Shown piece by piece: positions 45,678-57,050 of a stretch of 64,000 bases of DNA. The notes below the pieces were generated by a model, which was not told the origin of the DNA, made no database searches, and worked only from the letters and a program-made list of their open reading frames with translations. The number at the start of each line of letters is the position of its first letter. The first letter of the stretch is position 1. This DNA comes from Progne subis subis (taxonomy: Eukaryota > Chordata > Aves > Passeriformes > Hirundinidae), in contig JAKJHU010000036.1 of assembly GCA_022316685.1 (NCBI GenBank), positions 6,428,036-6,492,035 on the forward strand, read 5' to 3'. The position numbers were made by a program, and so were the translations under genes.

Positions 45678-47828
45678 TCAGAGATGTTATCTTACTCTTT
45701 TCCCCCAAAGGAGATCATCATCAAAGCTGGTAGCTGACAGATTGAAATCCTAACAGCATTGGATATTCTGGGCTACAGCTCTCAAAAGCACTTGAGCAAG
45801 CAAAACATTTGATCTGTCTGGGCTATGTTCTGTTCTGCTCCTTGAAGTCCTATTTTCAAATGACCAAAAGTGATTAGATATAACATATTTCCAACTTAAT
45901 GTTTCAGACAGGCAATTAGAATTTTTGAACAGCACTTTTTTTTTTTTTTTTTTCCCCAAAAAAAATTCTTAGTAATGTTATGCATGAGCAGACCTGGGTT
46001 CAAATACATGTTTTACTTTTATAACATGTGTGACTTGTACTATAGTTATGACAGAGTTTAAAACACAAGACAGTGAGGGTTGTTAAGTACTTGTAGTTCA
46101 GGTTACGTATAGAATATATTAAAATCCGTTGTACAGAACTGATTTTAAATGAATGATGAAAAAGCTTTGTCTGTATTTAATTCTTCATTTAATTTTTAAT
46201 ATTTCAGCTCTTTGTTTAGATAGTAGCATAATGCGTCTTTTCATTTCACAGATATTTTAGGCTCATTTGTATCCTTTATGGTCCTTCTTATATAATCAAA
46301 TTGGTTTTTTGTACTGAGAATAAGAATCATTATAAAGTCCTTGTTCATTCTCACATGCAAATACCTGAGTTCCTGTTCTGCCTGTTCATGCACTTAAATT
46401 AATTATTTTATAGCTTTACTTATCATCATAGTAAGCAACTTATCAAGAAACTTGCAAATTTTTTCAACACAAAAATCACAGAATCTAAATGCTTGTAGTA
46501 ATGCTTTTACACACAATTTTGCTTTGAGTAGATTTTTGAGCTTACATTTTAGCAATACTCAAATTATTCAGGAAATAGTATTTTAATAGGGAGAATAACA
46601 TAAATCTAAAGTAGCATCTGCTAAAGTGTATGTATTTCCACAAAGCTTAACCTTTTTTAAGTAATGCTAAGTGGTTTTGCTAATAAACATAACAAGCAGC
46701 TATACAAAATAAGGCTGATTAGGTAAACAATTACTATCTTGGTGTGTACTCTGGTGGATATGATGAGGAACTCTTGGGGTTTAACTTTCTAGTGACTGGC
46801 ATTAGAGAGTGGTCAGTTATATAGATGGATTCTGGGGCTTGGCTTGGGGTTTGGTGAGAGTTTTGTAATATACGAAGCAAACTAAAGCAGAAACCTTGCA
46901 AACATCAGGCCTTTTCTTAACATCTGAGTAAGAAACTAATCAAATAGGATGAATCAGTTACAAGTTGTAATATGGAGACAGTAATAGAGATGGTCATAAT
47001 GAACAGTGTTGTAGTTTTGTAAGTCTTTGAATTTGGAGAAATTCAAATACCATAAAACGTGACTGATCCATGGACAGATGATGAAATTCAATAGTTTTAT
47101 TACTTATTTTGCTGCTGTATCACCTCTCTTTTTTCTTTACAATGCCCATGTATAAAGATCACTTACTTATGACTATAATGTTAACATTAGAGTAAAAAAT
47201 GAGTTCTTAACAGTTACTTGACATGAATGACAATAATTGATAATTAAGAAATTATACTATATTACACTATTTAAGTCACAACTCCAAGTGTTTGCTACAC
47301 TGAGTCATCAAAGAGTTTGTTCACTAAGAATGTCCCTTAAAGTGTCTGGAGATGTGTGGCATAGCTTTCATTAATAAGACTATTTCTTTCTTTTCTTGTC
47401 TACAATTGTTCTCATTTTTTTTATCTTCATATATAGTTGAAGTGTAGAAGATTGCTACTAATAAGATTAAGAACTCATTTGCATCACACAATCAAAGAGT
47501 AACATTTACAGCATAATTTAAAAAGAATTTGGTTTAGGGTTTTTCTTCAAGAAAATAGAAGCCCTGATACAGAAAGGTAGTTTTCCCAGCATGCATTTGA
47601 AAATGTAGTTCTCTAAAAGAGCTCCTGCGCTTCAGAACTAAAGCCTGTGTGATTAGAGTGTTCACACCTCCCAGATTTAAAACAGTTGGGTTTTCCCTTA
47701 TATCAATTTTTTTCCTTCTTTCTTCTATTTAATAACTAATAGATATTTTTCTAATATGTGATTTAAATGTTTCCACAGCCAACATATAATCTCTACCACT
47801 GTGTCAATATTGATTTGTGGCTTAAACA

Positions 47829-47900
47829 GGTTTTTTTTGGGGGGGTGTTTTTTTTTGTTTGTTTGTTTGTGGGTTTGTTTTTTTTTTTTTTTTTTTTTTT
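47829..47900 (+). repeat. G/T-only low-complexity tract
   Basis: Contains runs of eight T, eight to nine G, TTTG units and a long T run, with no A or C. Similar to the tract at 54671-54799. Confidence 0.85.
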
Positions 47901-49727
47901 CTGATGCTTCTAACCCTGATCTGTTTCTAAAGAGGTATCACACTCCTTCTCTGTCTTTTTTGCTAGATTGCTTCTGATACAAAGAACTTCATTGCTTAGC
48001 TTCCAGCAAAATAGTAGTTCCTTGGCTAATGTAAATATTTATGGGAAGCCCACACATTTCATATCTATAGCAAGCTGCTTTTAACACTGAAATTCTGACT
48101 CCTGGCAGTATATTAGAAATACTATGCTAGACTGAACAAGCCATGTTTTTCCATTTCCTCTTCTAACATTTGCTCCATACTCACTTTATCATTGTCATTG
48201 CTTTTGTCAGCAGCTTTTGTAGTTTGATGCTATCAGTCTTGAGCACGAGGAAAGAGAATAATATTCAGCAGTTTAGAATTTAATGAAAGCTGGGGTTTTT
48301 TATGGAGAAAGTTTTAGCTGAAGTACCATGGAATTTATTTTGTGTTCACTGATCCACACTGATAGTTCATTATTATTCCATGATCAGATTGTATACTCAG
48401 GCTTTTCTTGTCCTCAGCTGCTTATAGTCAGTAAGCTTGTGGAAAAGTTGTCCAGCTAGGAGACACCTCTAATGAGCAATTCCTTCTGATGTAAATGTCC
48501 AAGATAAAAGTTAAGCACCTTCTTCAGGTGGATATTTGTTTATTTATTTACAGTAATGGTAGAGATCCAGAAGAACTAGCTTTACCCAGGAAGCTAATTT
48601 TTAGCTAACTTAAGAGAAATGCAGTGAGAAAGCTTGATCTTGTATTTTCCTAAAGTTAAATATGTATATTATAGATATTTTTAAAATTAGTTACTTTTAT
48701 GTTTCAGTTAGAGGTGTTTTAGACCAGTGGCACTAATATCTAACTAGACATTATGTCCATTTAGGACTCTGAAAATTTTGTAAATAAAATTTGTATTTTC
48801 CAAATTTAAAAAAAAATAAAAATTAAAAAAGAATATATATAGTTTCTCCATGTATGTATATACATGTATCTGAGTATACAGAAAATACTTCTTATTTGCA
48901 AGCATGTCTTGGAAGAGAAATCAAAAAATTAGTTTTTTCCTAAGGTTTGTGCTGTCAACAATTTATTTATTTTAAGAATACTAATAAAATTGTATAGCTG
49001 GCATCTTGAAATCACTGAATTATATAAAATTCTTAGTTTTCACTTTAGTTAATTGGTGCATTGAACAGAAAAAAAAAATAATTTCTCACAAATCTATAAA
49101 GTAATATGAACACTGCATGTCCATAATATGTTCCTCTAAATAGCTAGCCAGCACTTTAAAATAAATTCTATCCCTATTCAAGCATTTTACTGGTAGAACT
49201 TTGTTGACGCTCAACGCTGAAAGGAAGAGTTGAAGTCTAGTGTGTTAGCATTCATTTTAAGCCTGGTAAACAGTTTGTTGGTATTATCACATTATCAAGA
49301 AACAACTGGAATCCTTATTACTGATAATATCTCAAAATGTTCAGAATTCTGACACAGGGTAATCTAATAATTAAAACTTGTTCAATCATAGAGAACCAAT
49401 GTTAATATTTTTTACGTGGCACAGATTTCCCATAAAAATTTGCACAGATTACTTGGGTTCTTATTGCTTGCTTCTGCCCGTATAAAAGGGACACAGTGGT
49501 TAAGCCCCATTCAAATTCTTGATATTCCAAGTCCCAGTGTATTCTTTCAGTATCTCCAGGATTTATATTCTATGGACCTTTTGCTCATAGAATATGATCT
49601 ATTTATGTTTCTCTTTCAGTTTTAACATCAAGTTTAAGTTCCCTGACAGTACTTACCTTTCAGTCAGTGATGTGGATTTCTTGACTCAGCAGATTTCCTT
49701 CCCAAATATCCTGATGGTATCAGAAAT

Positions 49728-50290
49728 GGGGTGGCCAGGGTATGAGGGAAGTGATTCTCCCTCTACTTGTTACTGGTGAGTCTGCATTTGAGTGCTATGT
49801 CCAGTTCTGGGCCCTCGCTGCAAGGACATTGAGGTGCTGGAGTGAGTCCAGAGAAGGGCGAAGAGGCTGATGAAGAGTCTGGAGAACAAGTCCTCTGAGA
49901 AGCAGCTGAGAGAGCTGGGGAAGTTTAGCCTGGAGTAAAGGAGGCTTGGGAGACCCTATCCCTCTCTCTAGAAGTGCCTGAAAGGAGGCTGTAGCCAGGT
50001 GGGGATTGGTCTCTTCTCCCTGGCAACCAGTGACAGGACAAGAGGACACAGTCTGAAGCTGCATCAGAGCAAGTTTAGGTTGGATATTCATTAGGTAATA
50101 ATTTCTTCACAGAAAAAGGTAATTAGACAATGCAATGGACTTCCCAGGTAAGTGGTAGTGTCAATGTCCCTAGAGGTGTTAAGGAAAAACTTAATGCCAG
50201 TGGTCTAAGTGACATGGTGGTGTTCAGCCATGGACTGGACTTGATGATCTCAGAGGTCTTTTCCAAACTAACCGATTCTCTGATTCAGTG
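49728..50290 (+). mobile_element. 5'-truncated CR1 LINE, 3' end
   Basis: Matches the end of CR1 ORF2 from 'gtgattctccctctactt' and 'tgtccagttctgggccctcgct' through 'gacattgaggtgctggagtgagtccagagaagggc' to the 3' terminus 'gatgatctcagaggtcttttccaaac' and 'gattctctgattcagtg'. Stops and frameshifts are frequent (for example the TAA in 'cctggagtaaaggaggc'). The 3'-terminal repeat reads 'gattct-c-tgattc', a GATTCTGTG-type subfamily rather than the ATTCTATG type at 38420. Confidence 0.9.
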
Positions 50291-51570
50291 ATTATCTTTT
50301 AATAGCTAGTACAAATGATCAGTAATTTAACCACTATCTTAATCTATCTTCTCCTATTAGTTTAATTTATACATTATAAGTAGATCTTTACCACTAAGAT
50401 TCTAACTCTTTTTACTCAATCCCATATCCTGTTTTCTAATCTATACTAAACTACTGCTTTTTAAACACCTGTGACATTAAACTTAATTTTGTTTTCCATG
50501 ACAGCTGGATACGTACTACAAAAATCGACATCATAATTTTAGGTAAAAACGGGAATTGACTTTGTCATATCATAGTATTAAAAAGGACCATACATACATA
50601 AAATGAAAAAAATCACAGAAGTTTGATTATAACTTTTTAAAGGAAATGCCAAAGCAATGATGTAACAGGAAAATCTCTGGATGTACATGACAGTGTAATT
50701 CAAAGTTCCCATCCCCCTTTCTATGGAAAATGTTACCTGAAACATTTCAGTTTTGCTCTGGTTTATTCTATTTTACCCTATTAAATAGAGAATAGGTAGC
50801 TTGACAAGTACATTGTCACTTTCATTATTTCAAATTTCTTTCTCCAAACCCAATTATTCAGAGAGGCATATTGTTTTAATGATATAGTCACACAGGGACT
50901 AAAACAAGCTTGAGAAATAGAATTTAATTTGTGAACTGATGAGGATTTGAATTCAAGTCTCCAGTGACAAAAGTGTGTAATTCTGGCACCACCTATTAAT
51001 CTTTAGGTTGGATAGCAGTATATCATAATCAAAATGTTGTTACATGATATTGGTAGTCTTTGAAATGCTGACCTATAATATGTATTTATTTATGTATGTA
51101 TGTATATACATATATATATATATATTTCTGAAAAGATGAGAGTTTAAATTCCATGTTGCTGGACAATTATTTGTGTAGTAAATGTGGTATTTTTATATTA
51201 GTATAAGGCTAAATACTTTTGTGCTTTTTACTGGGACAAACATGCTTCATGTAATGTTTATACAGAAAATGGATAGAAATTATTTCCTTTTTAATAAAGG
51301 ATCAGTTAGGCATTTGATATTTTTTTCTTTCAGTAAATATATCTGAATTTAGTTAAAGTCATTGGTTCTTTTTGTGCTTTTCTTTAACCTAGGAAGCCTT
51401 TTATAATTTGTTTGGTTTTATTTGGTTTTTTTTTTCCTTGGGAAATGAATTAAAAACTATTATTAATTTGGAATTTTTTTTTTTTCTCTACTGAAACACT
51501 TCAGTTCATTTAAGCCTTTCAATATGTAATATAGTTACATAAGGATTTATTTATATAATTACCTTAATTA
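50291..51570. other. Unique AT-rich DNA, no gene seen
   Basis: Holds a TATG/TA compound microsatellite at 51080-51125 and T runs at 51428-51436 and 51474-51485. Nothing else recognised. Confidence 0.5.
51080..51125. repeat. TTTA/TATG/TA compound microsatellite
   Basis: TATT, TATG and TA units in succession, ending in about nine TA units. Likely variable in length. Confidence 0.85.
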
Positions 51571-51746
51571 TGTAACTCAACCAGTAAGACCCATTGGAAA
51601 ACAGGCCCAGGCCATGGGAGGTTCAGACTGCCATTGTCTGGTTGGCCAGGTGGCAACTCATCTAATATAAGGACAAGAGGTCTTAATAAATCGGGCTGTT
51701 GCTCCATGACTTTGGGCTGTGTGTCACTTTCCTGCCTCTCACTACA
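51571..51746 (+). mobile_element. Short LTR-like element, plus orientation
   Basis: GC-richer island with TGTAAC at the left and CACTACA at the right, so TGTA...TACA termini. A TATAAG box (around 51665-51671) is followed by AATAAA (51685-51690), then a U5-like 'gggctgttgctcc...ctgcctctcactaca'. At 176 bp it is short for an LTR, and the flanks (TAATTA and ATATGA) show no duplication. It may be a truncated copy. Confidence 0.55.
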
Positions 51747-53300
51747 ATATGATAGATGTTTTCCTTGTTTTTTTATGCTTTGTGCTTCTACTTGCAGTCT
51801 TTACTGAATTTTATTACCTGAAAAATGTAGTCAGAACAAAGTTAGTCAAAACTTAAAAATGGAAAGTCAATTCACTCTCTGTCCATACTATTTTGTATAA
51901 AATTATTTTGATTTGTTTCTGTATTCTGACTTGATTTCTAAAGTCAATATATTTTATGAATGCAATATTTGTAAATATCAGCTTCATTTCTTGTTCTGAA
52001 GGATACTTATTTGATTTAGCTTTCTGTTTAGCAACAGCTAATCATGTTATAGATACTTCATAATTCATTTATTCTTCTAATTTTCTTAAACACCAATAGC
52101 TTTTATATGATTTTATTCACAGTGATTAATTAAGTACACTGAATTTGCATAATATAGGCTTATTGTTTATAGCATCATTTACCTATTACACCAGTTTACT
52201 CACGGAAAATCTTAACTTACATAAGAATTACATTTTGTGAGGAAATATAACACACTTTCTAGTTCCACATGTAACAAATCTGTCTTGGAGAAAAACAAAA
52301 GGAAAAAGTGGAGAAACATTCAGTCTCCACAGGCAGAAATTTATTGTTGCATGTATTTATTCCAGTTCTTTTGAGCAGTGGAAAACACATGGCATAAAAC
52401 ACAATAACATGCTATTAAAATTTTCCCAGAGGTCAATATCTTAATTCCTGCATGCTGTTTAGCAGAAGCTTCATCTTCCACATCGTCATGTCGCCATTTA
52501 ATATATATTAGCAGAATTTTCCATTGCATTTGAAGTCAGTCTATGAAGCATTACCATTTAAAATATTTGTATGGATGCAACTTCTTAGTTAATGGACTGT
52601 ACAGAGAGTATTCTAAATATGCTCCACAGAGACTAAAAACTCACTTTATTCTGAAATATGCGCATACCAGTGAAAGTGGAACCTTTTTCACTGTACTGTA
52701 TAAAACAGGCTTAATCTGGAAGGGAGAAAAAGTGAATGCCATTCATCAACAAAGCTGAGCAGGTAGTCAGGAGCAGAAAACAGTTTCCCCCTTTTCTTGA
52801 GCAAGGCAACACATTGTCGTGATGGAAAGAAGATTTTAGTTTGGGCAGAAATTAATGTATGTGATTGCGCTGATAGATGTGTTCATTTAAATGACTGTTG
52901 TATCTAACTCTAATGGTTTTCAGAAAAGTTGAAAATAAAAGATATTTTGTCTTGGGAATAGAGTCCAGGGGCTAGGATTTTCTATTCATGGACAAAGTAT
53001 ATCAGTCCTGATGGTGTTACAGTGGGTCAGGATAAGGAACTAATGGTGTATTGATTTTACATTGTACAAATTCTATCCATTTTCTCAGATGTTTAAGGAG
53101 ACATATATAGGTCACTGATGGGAGCAGAGGCTGGTGTTGTTAACCTTGTATAGGGTTGTGTGGTTGAGGATTGTGTTTATGTGAGTTTATTAGTATATTT
53201 TTTTTTTAGACTTCCATGTTCTCTTTGTAAAGACTAAAGATTGTGGCACTTCAGACATTGAACTATCATTTTGTAATGACAAATAGATAGAAAAAAATAA

Positions 53301-53376
53301 GAATTATCTTCAGATAATTCCTTCGGTATTTACCTTTAGATAATTTTAATTGAGGTTCAATTAAAAATTATCTAAA
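53301..53376. repeat. Cluster of two hairpins built on AGATAATT
   Basis: First: GAATTATCT (53301-53309), two bases, AGATAATTC (53312-53320). Second and longer: TTTAGATAATTTTAATTGA (53335-53353), a 3-base loop GGT, then the complementary arm ending in TTATCTAAA (53357-53376). The second stem is 19-20 bp with a single bulged base. Confidence 0.85.
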
Positions 53377-53761
53377 CTGTAACATATCTACATTGGATTA
53401 ATTCAATAATACAGTTGATATGGGTAAGAACAAGTGAAAGATATAGTCTCTTATTTCATTGCATTGCAAGAGGTTTGTGCTAGGAATTATTTTCTCCATA
53501 GATATATTTTGGAATTAGTTTACATTATCAGTAAAGTTTCTACATAGACTAAGGAATGTTATGATACTGAAAAAATACAGGAGATCTAAACAATTATATA
53601 GACATAATTCCAGCTTGTCAAGCCATTATAAAAATTATGAATATGTCTATGTCACTTCCGATGACAAGATAAAAGCTTGATGTTCTCAAAAATGCTTCTG
53701 ATTGCAGTAATGGAAGTTTTAATAAAAAAAGAGTTCCCTGAAATTTCTCTGGCAAGTGACA

Positions 53762-53825
53762 CTCTTTTTTTTTTTTTTCTTTTTTTTTTTTCTTTCTTTT
53801 CGTTTCTTTTCTTTTTTTTTTTTTT
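53762..53825 (+). repeat. Polypyrimidine tract
   Basis: 64 bases of T with scattered C and a single G at 53802. Comparable to 17704-17784. Confidence 0.9.
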
Positions 53826-53923
53826 AATTTTCTGATTCATAATGAAATGAAACAATACTTAATTCCCATAAATTATGAATACACATTACATCATTAAAAA
53901 AGGTTCAAAATAAATTAATCTTC

Positions 53924-54282
53924 TGTAGTGGGTTGACCTTGGCTGGATGCCAGATGCCTGACAAGGCCACTCTATCACTTCCCCTTCTTAGGTGGACAGT
54001 GGAGAGAAAATAAAATGGAAAATAACTTGTGGGTTGAGACAAGGCAGTTTAATAAAGCAAAGCAAAAGATTCAATGTAGAAAAGCAAAGAAAAAAGCTAA
54101 AGACTTCATTCCCTACTTCCCACCAGCAAGCTGTGTTCCGCTGCTTCCCAAAAATCAGCATGAGTAGCAGTTCCTCTGGCAGGCAAAACTTATAAATAAT
54201 GAATACCCCCCTTTACTTCTCCTTTTCTTAGATTTTAAATGTGAACAGACATCATATAGTAGGGCATACTTCTCAGCCAGAC
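53924..54282 (-). mobile_element. LTR of an abundant avian ERV family, antisense
   Basis: The left end 'tgtagtgggttgaccttgg', then 'ctggatgccagatgcc', 'ccactctatcacttcccc' and 'ggtggacagtggagagaaaata', is the reverse complement of the 3' end of a common bird LTR and mirrors the right end of the element at 36845. Further right, 'ggcagtttaataaagcaaagcaaaag' and 'gacatcatatagtagggcat' match the U5/R and TATA-proximal parts of the related LTR that also occurs at 56377. No target duplication was found. The right end is approximate. Confidence 0.7.
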
Positions 54283-56376
54283 TCATTAACTAAATTCTGT
54301 TGTTAATATTTGAGTATTTGAGTATTTTAACTGAATACATAAAACTTTTTTATCAAGTCTGTCATATTAGACATGTAAGATCTGAAAGACTCTTAATAGT
54401 TGCATTTATTTATTTGTAAATTTTGTATTTTTTAACCTATCCTTTCACACTGATATAAGTTTTGATTCCATCTTAGGTAGCTATCACAGTTCAAACTTAA
54501 ATTTTACTTTTTTTTATTATTATTCCAGAAGTTGCCTATATGATCTAAATAAAGGACATTTTATCCAATTCTACTAACTTTACTATTTTAGTGATGATAA
54601 AAATGTTAAGTAAGCCTTGAAATGTTTATGTGCTTAGTTGTACTTCAGTACTGTAGAATTCAGTCAGTTGGGTCTTTTTGGGTTTGGGGTTTTTTGGATT
54701 TTTTGGGGGTTTTTTTTGGGGGGGGGGGTTTGGGGTTTTTTGTTTGTTTTTTTGTTTGTTTTTTGTTTGTTTTTTTGTTTGTTTGTTTTGGGTTTTTTTC
54801 CCCCCTCAAAATAAAACATAAGGTGTTTTATGTCATTATCGTTGCAAGTAATGAGCTTTTGGTCACTCTTTATTTGCTCTGTATTAAACCCATGTAATCT
54901 GAAGACCACTGATATCCTCTAAGCATTTTAGAAATCCAGATGGTGTATTGTTTTTGAATGTGCCAATGATTTAAATTTTATGGAAGACAAACCCTAAACT
55001 TCACAGTGCAAAGAAAATAGTGACACATTGTCAGGGATTAGGAAAACAACACTTAGGAATTTTACATCCTTATTCACTTCTTAATCTATACTATGGATTC
55101 TGCTTTATTATTTGAAAAAAAAAATATGCATCCTTGTTTAACAAGATGTGGTAAAAGCTTCAAGTCATAAAATGTTATCCATCTGTACATATTGCTGGCT
55201 ACACAGAATATAATTACAATTAAATATGCATATATGTAGCTGTAGAATATAGTTGCTTAAGACAAAAACCCTGTAAGTCATATGTCTAAGACACTAAAAT
55301 ATTATGACAATATAGACCTGAAAATTACAGCAGAGAATCACAGATTTTTAAAATAACTCTAATTGGCACAAAAAGTTGTTTTTTTTTTTATTATTAATCA
55401 TATCCTTTTCCATGTACATAGACTTTAATGACTTAATTCCCTAAGTTTCCATTTTTGGGATGATTTAACATCTTCCTTTAAAAGTATTGTGACAATAGCA
55501 AGAAATAATTCACACAACTTGTTAGGAGTCCCTTGTGTCATATTGTCTTACTGTCACAAGCCTCATCAAAAGTTATTTTAATGAAAATTTACTGAAATAT
55601 TAATTCCTTCCTATATAGCCTACAGTTCAAAGTAATTTGTCTGGGAAGTATATCCCAGGGGGAAAAAAAAAAATCCAATAAACATATTCTCCACAGCACA
55701 CTTCTTTTATACACTAGTTATAGTTTTCAAATATAAACTGGATACAGTAAAATAAATCTGTGCTATTCATCTTTGAAGTCATGTTTCATTGTGATCAAAT
55801 ACAAAGAATACTTTAATATTTCTTGTCTAGGTATCATGTTTGGTTGCCTGTCTAAAAATCCCTTCTTGTTTTTATAAAAGTAACGGGATAACAGAACTAC
55901 AGAGGCTATGAGACTCTCTAATTCATGCATTCTTCTAGCACTGTATTTTGGGTTTTAGAAGCACCTTTAAACTTACTTCAAGAAGTCAAGTCAGTCCAAA
56001 CATGTATCAGTCTCTGTATTGTGTAATTTAAAACCACTTTATTTACTCCTCCTTTTGATATTATGATAATTCTGTAAATATTCTCAAAGTATAAACAGTC
56101 ATAATTTTATGTATTTCTTAATCTTCTCAGTTATGTTTCAGATACCTTTTGAAATTAAATTAAATTAAATAGGACATTCAAACATTCTTAACCCTAGTAG
56201 TTACTGGCATCTTTGATTTGCTTCCTGCAATACTACTGCTTATCCTTTATATTGTGTATAAAATTAAATATAAATTATGTCTTTTAGACTAGATGTATAT
56301 ACTTTCTATGTAGCCTAAGGGATGGATGGTTATAAATAGTTTCAGGCTGATTGTAATGTCTAACATTACATTTGCT
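54283..56376. other. Unique AT-rich DNA, no gene seen
   Basis: Contains the G/T tract at 54671-54799. No frame with recognisable similarity. Confidence 0.5.
54671..54799 (+). repeat. G/T-rich tract with G-quadruplex potential
   Basis: Almost only G and T for about 130 bases. It contains GGG, GGG, GGGG, GGGGG, an 11-G run (54718-54728), GGGG and later GGG, separated by T-rich loops, then GTTT units. Confidence 0.85.
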
Positions 56377-56493
56377 TGTCATGCCCAGTAGGCATCTCAG
56401 ACCCACACAGCTGCTTGCTCACTAGCCCCAGGGTGATGGTGAAGTGGCTGGAAAGGGGAAGAGACTGGAAAGGGTAAAAGTAAGAAAATTCCT
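56377..56493 (-). mobile_element. Older antisense LTR, left part, split by a later insertion
   Basis: The sequence 'cccagtaggcatctcag', 'cacacagctgcttgctcactagcccc' and then 'gaagagactggaaagggtaaaagtaagaaaat' corresponds to the U5 end of a common avian LTR read in reverse. It stops at AATTCCT (56487-56493). The same LTR resumes at 56818. Between them is an inserted element. Confidence 0.65.
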
Positions 56494-56817
56494 ATAGGGA
56501 ATGAAACAGTGAGTGTAATGAAACTGATAAAGGAGCCTACTATCTCAGGCCTGATTGAGCAGAAACCGTGAGAGACACAGACATAGGTAAAGGCTCCCGG
56601 GGATAGAAGTGACCAAGAAACATGCTGTGAAACTTTGCAATGATTAACAAGTAACTGATGTAATAAAGAATGTATAACCAAAGAAAATTGTCACCAAAAA
56701 GAAAACCCTATGTAAGTACCATACAAAAAAACCCTACCCCTATATAAACGCCTTGTATGCTCAATTAATTGGACTTCTCATCAGAACCCGGAATGTGCCC
56801 GTCTCTCAATCACCAAT
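56494..56817 (+). mobile_element. LTR-like insertion nested in the antisense LTR
   Basis: 324 bp lying between two copies of AATTCCT (56487-56493 and 56818-56824), which look like its target duplication. It has an A-rich U3-like part, a TATA box (TATATAAA, 56741-56748) and a short downstream R/U5-like part 'cttgtatgctcaattaattggacttctcatc', a layout like avian leukosis-type LTRs. With the duplication read as ATTCC the termini are TA...TA rather than TG...CA, so the ends may be mutated or the exact boundary is off by a base or two. Confidence 0.55.
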
Positions 56818-57050
56818 AATTCCTGGATTGAGATGAAGGCAGTTTTATAGGGAAAGCAAAAGCCATGCACACAAGTGAAACAAAGGACGGAATTAATTCA
56901 CCACTTCCAGGTGTCAGGCAGGTGTTTAGTTGTCCCCACAGAAGCAGGGCTCCATCCTTCTAACACTGACTTGGCAAGACAAACATCATCAGTCCAAATA
57001 TCTCCTCTTCCTCTTTCTCCCCCTCTCGCCCCATCCCTATATGACATTAC
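56818..57050 (-). mobile_element. Older antisense LTR, right part
   Basis: Continues the LTR interrupted at 56493: 'ggattgagatgaaggcagttttatagggaaagcaaaagc', 'attcaccacttccaggtg', 'caggcaggtgtttag', 'gcagggctccatc', 'ggcaagacaaacatcatcagtcc' and a pyrimidine-rich stretch before 'ctatatgacatta'. These blocks match the R and TATA-proximal part of a very common bird LTR. It is truncated before its U3. The 90-codon plus-strand frame over it is incidental. Confidence 0.68.

Larger units (their letters stand above)
41261..49727. other. Eight kilobases of unique AT-rich DNA without genes
   Basis: No gene recognised. Contents: an A-rich tract at 41311-41350, an 11-bp inverted repeat at 43417-43453, a possible CR1 3' tip at 44045-44090, a (CAAA)n array at 44323-44346, a GC-richer block at 44500-44700, a 26-base A run at 45652-45677, an 18-base T run at 45936-45953, and a G/T-rich tract at 47829-47900. 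A TATA-like box with a TATAAAAG context near 41991 may belong to an old LTR but could not be bounded. Confidence 0.5.
51747..53923. other. Unique AT-rich DNA with strong inverted repeats
   Basis: No gene or transposon recognised. Inverted repeats at 53301-53376 and a pyrimidine tract at 53762-53825 are listed separately. Confidence 0.5.

Noticed and set aside
49795..50091. 98-codon minus-strand frame
   Set aside because: Antisense of CR1 3' sequence.
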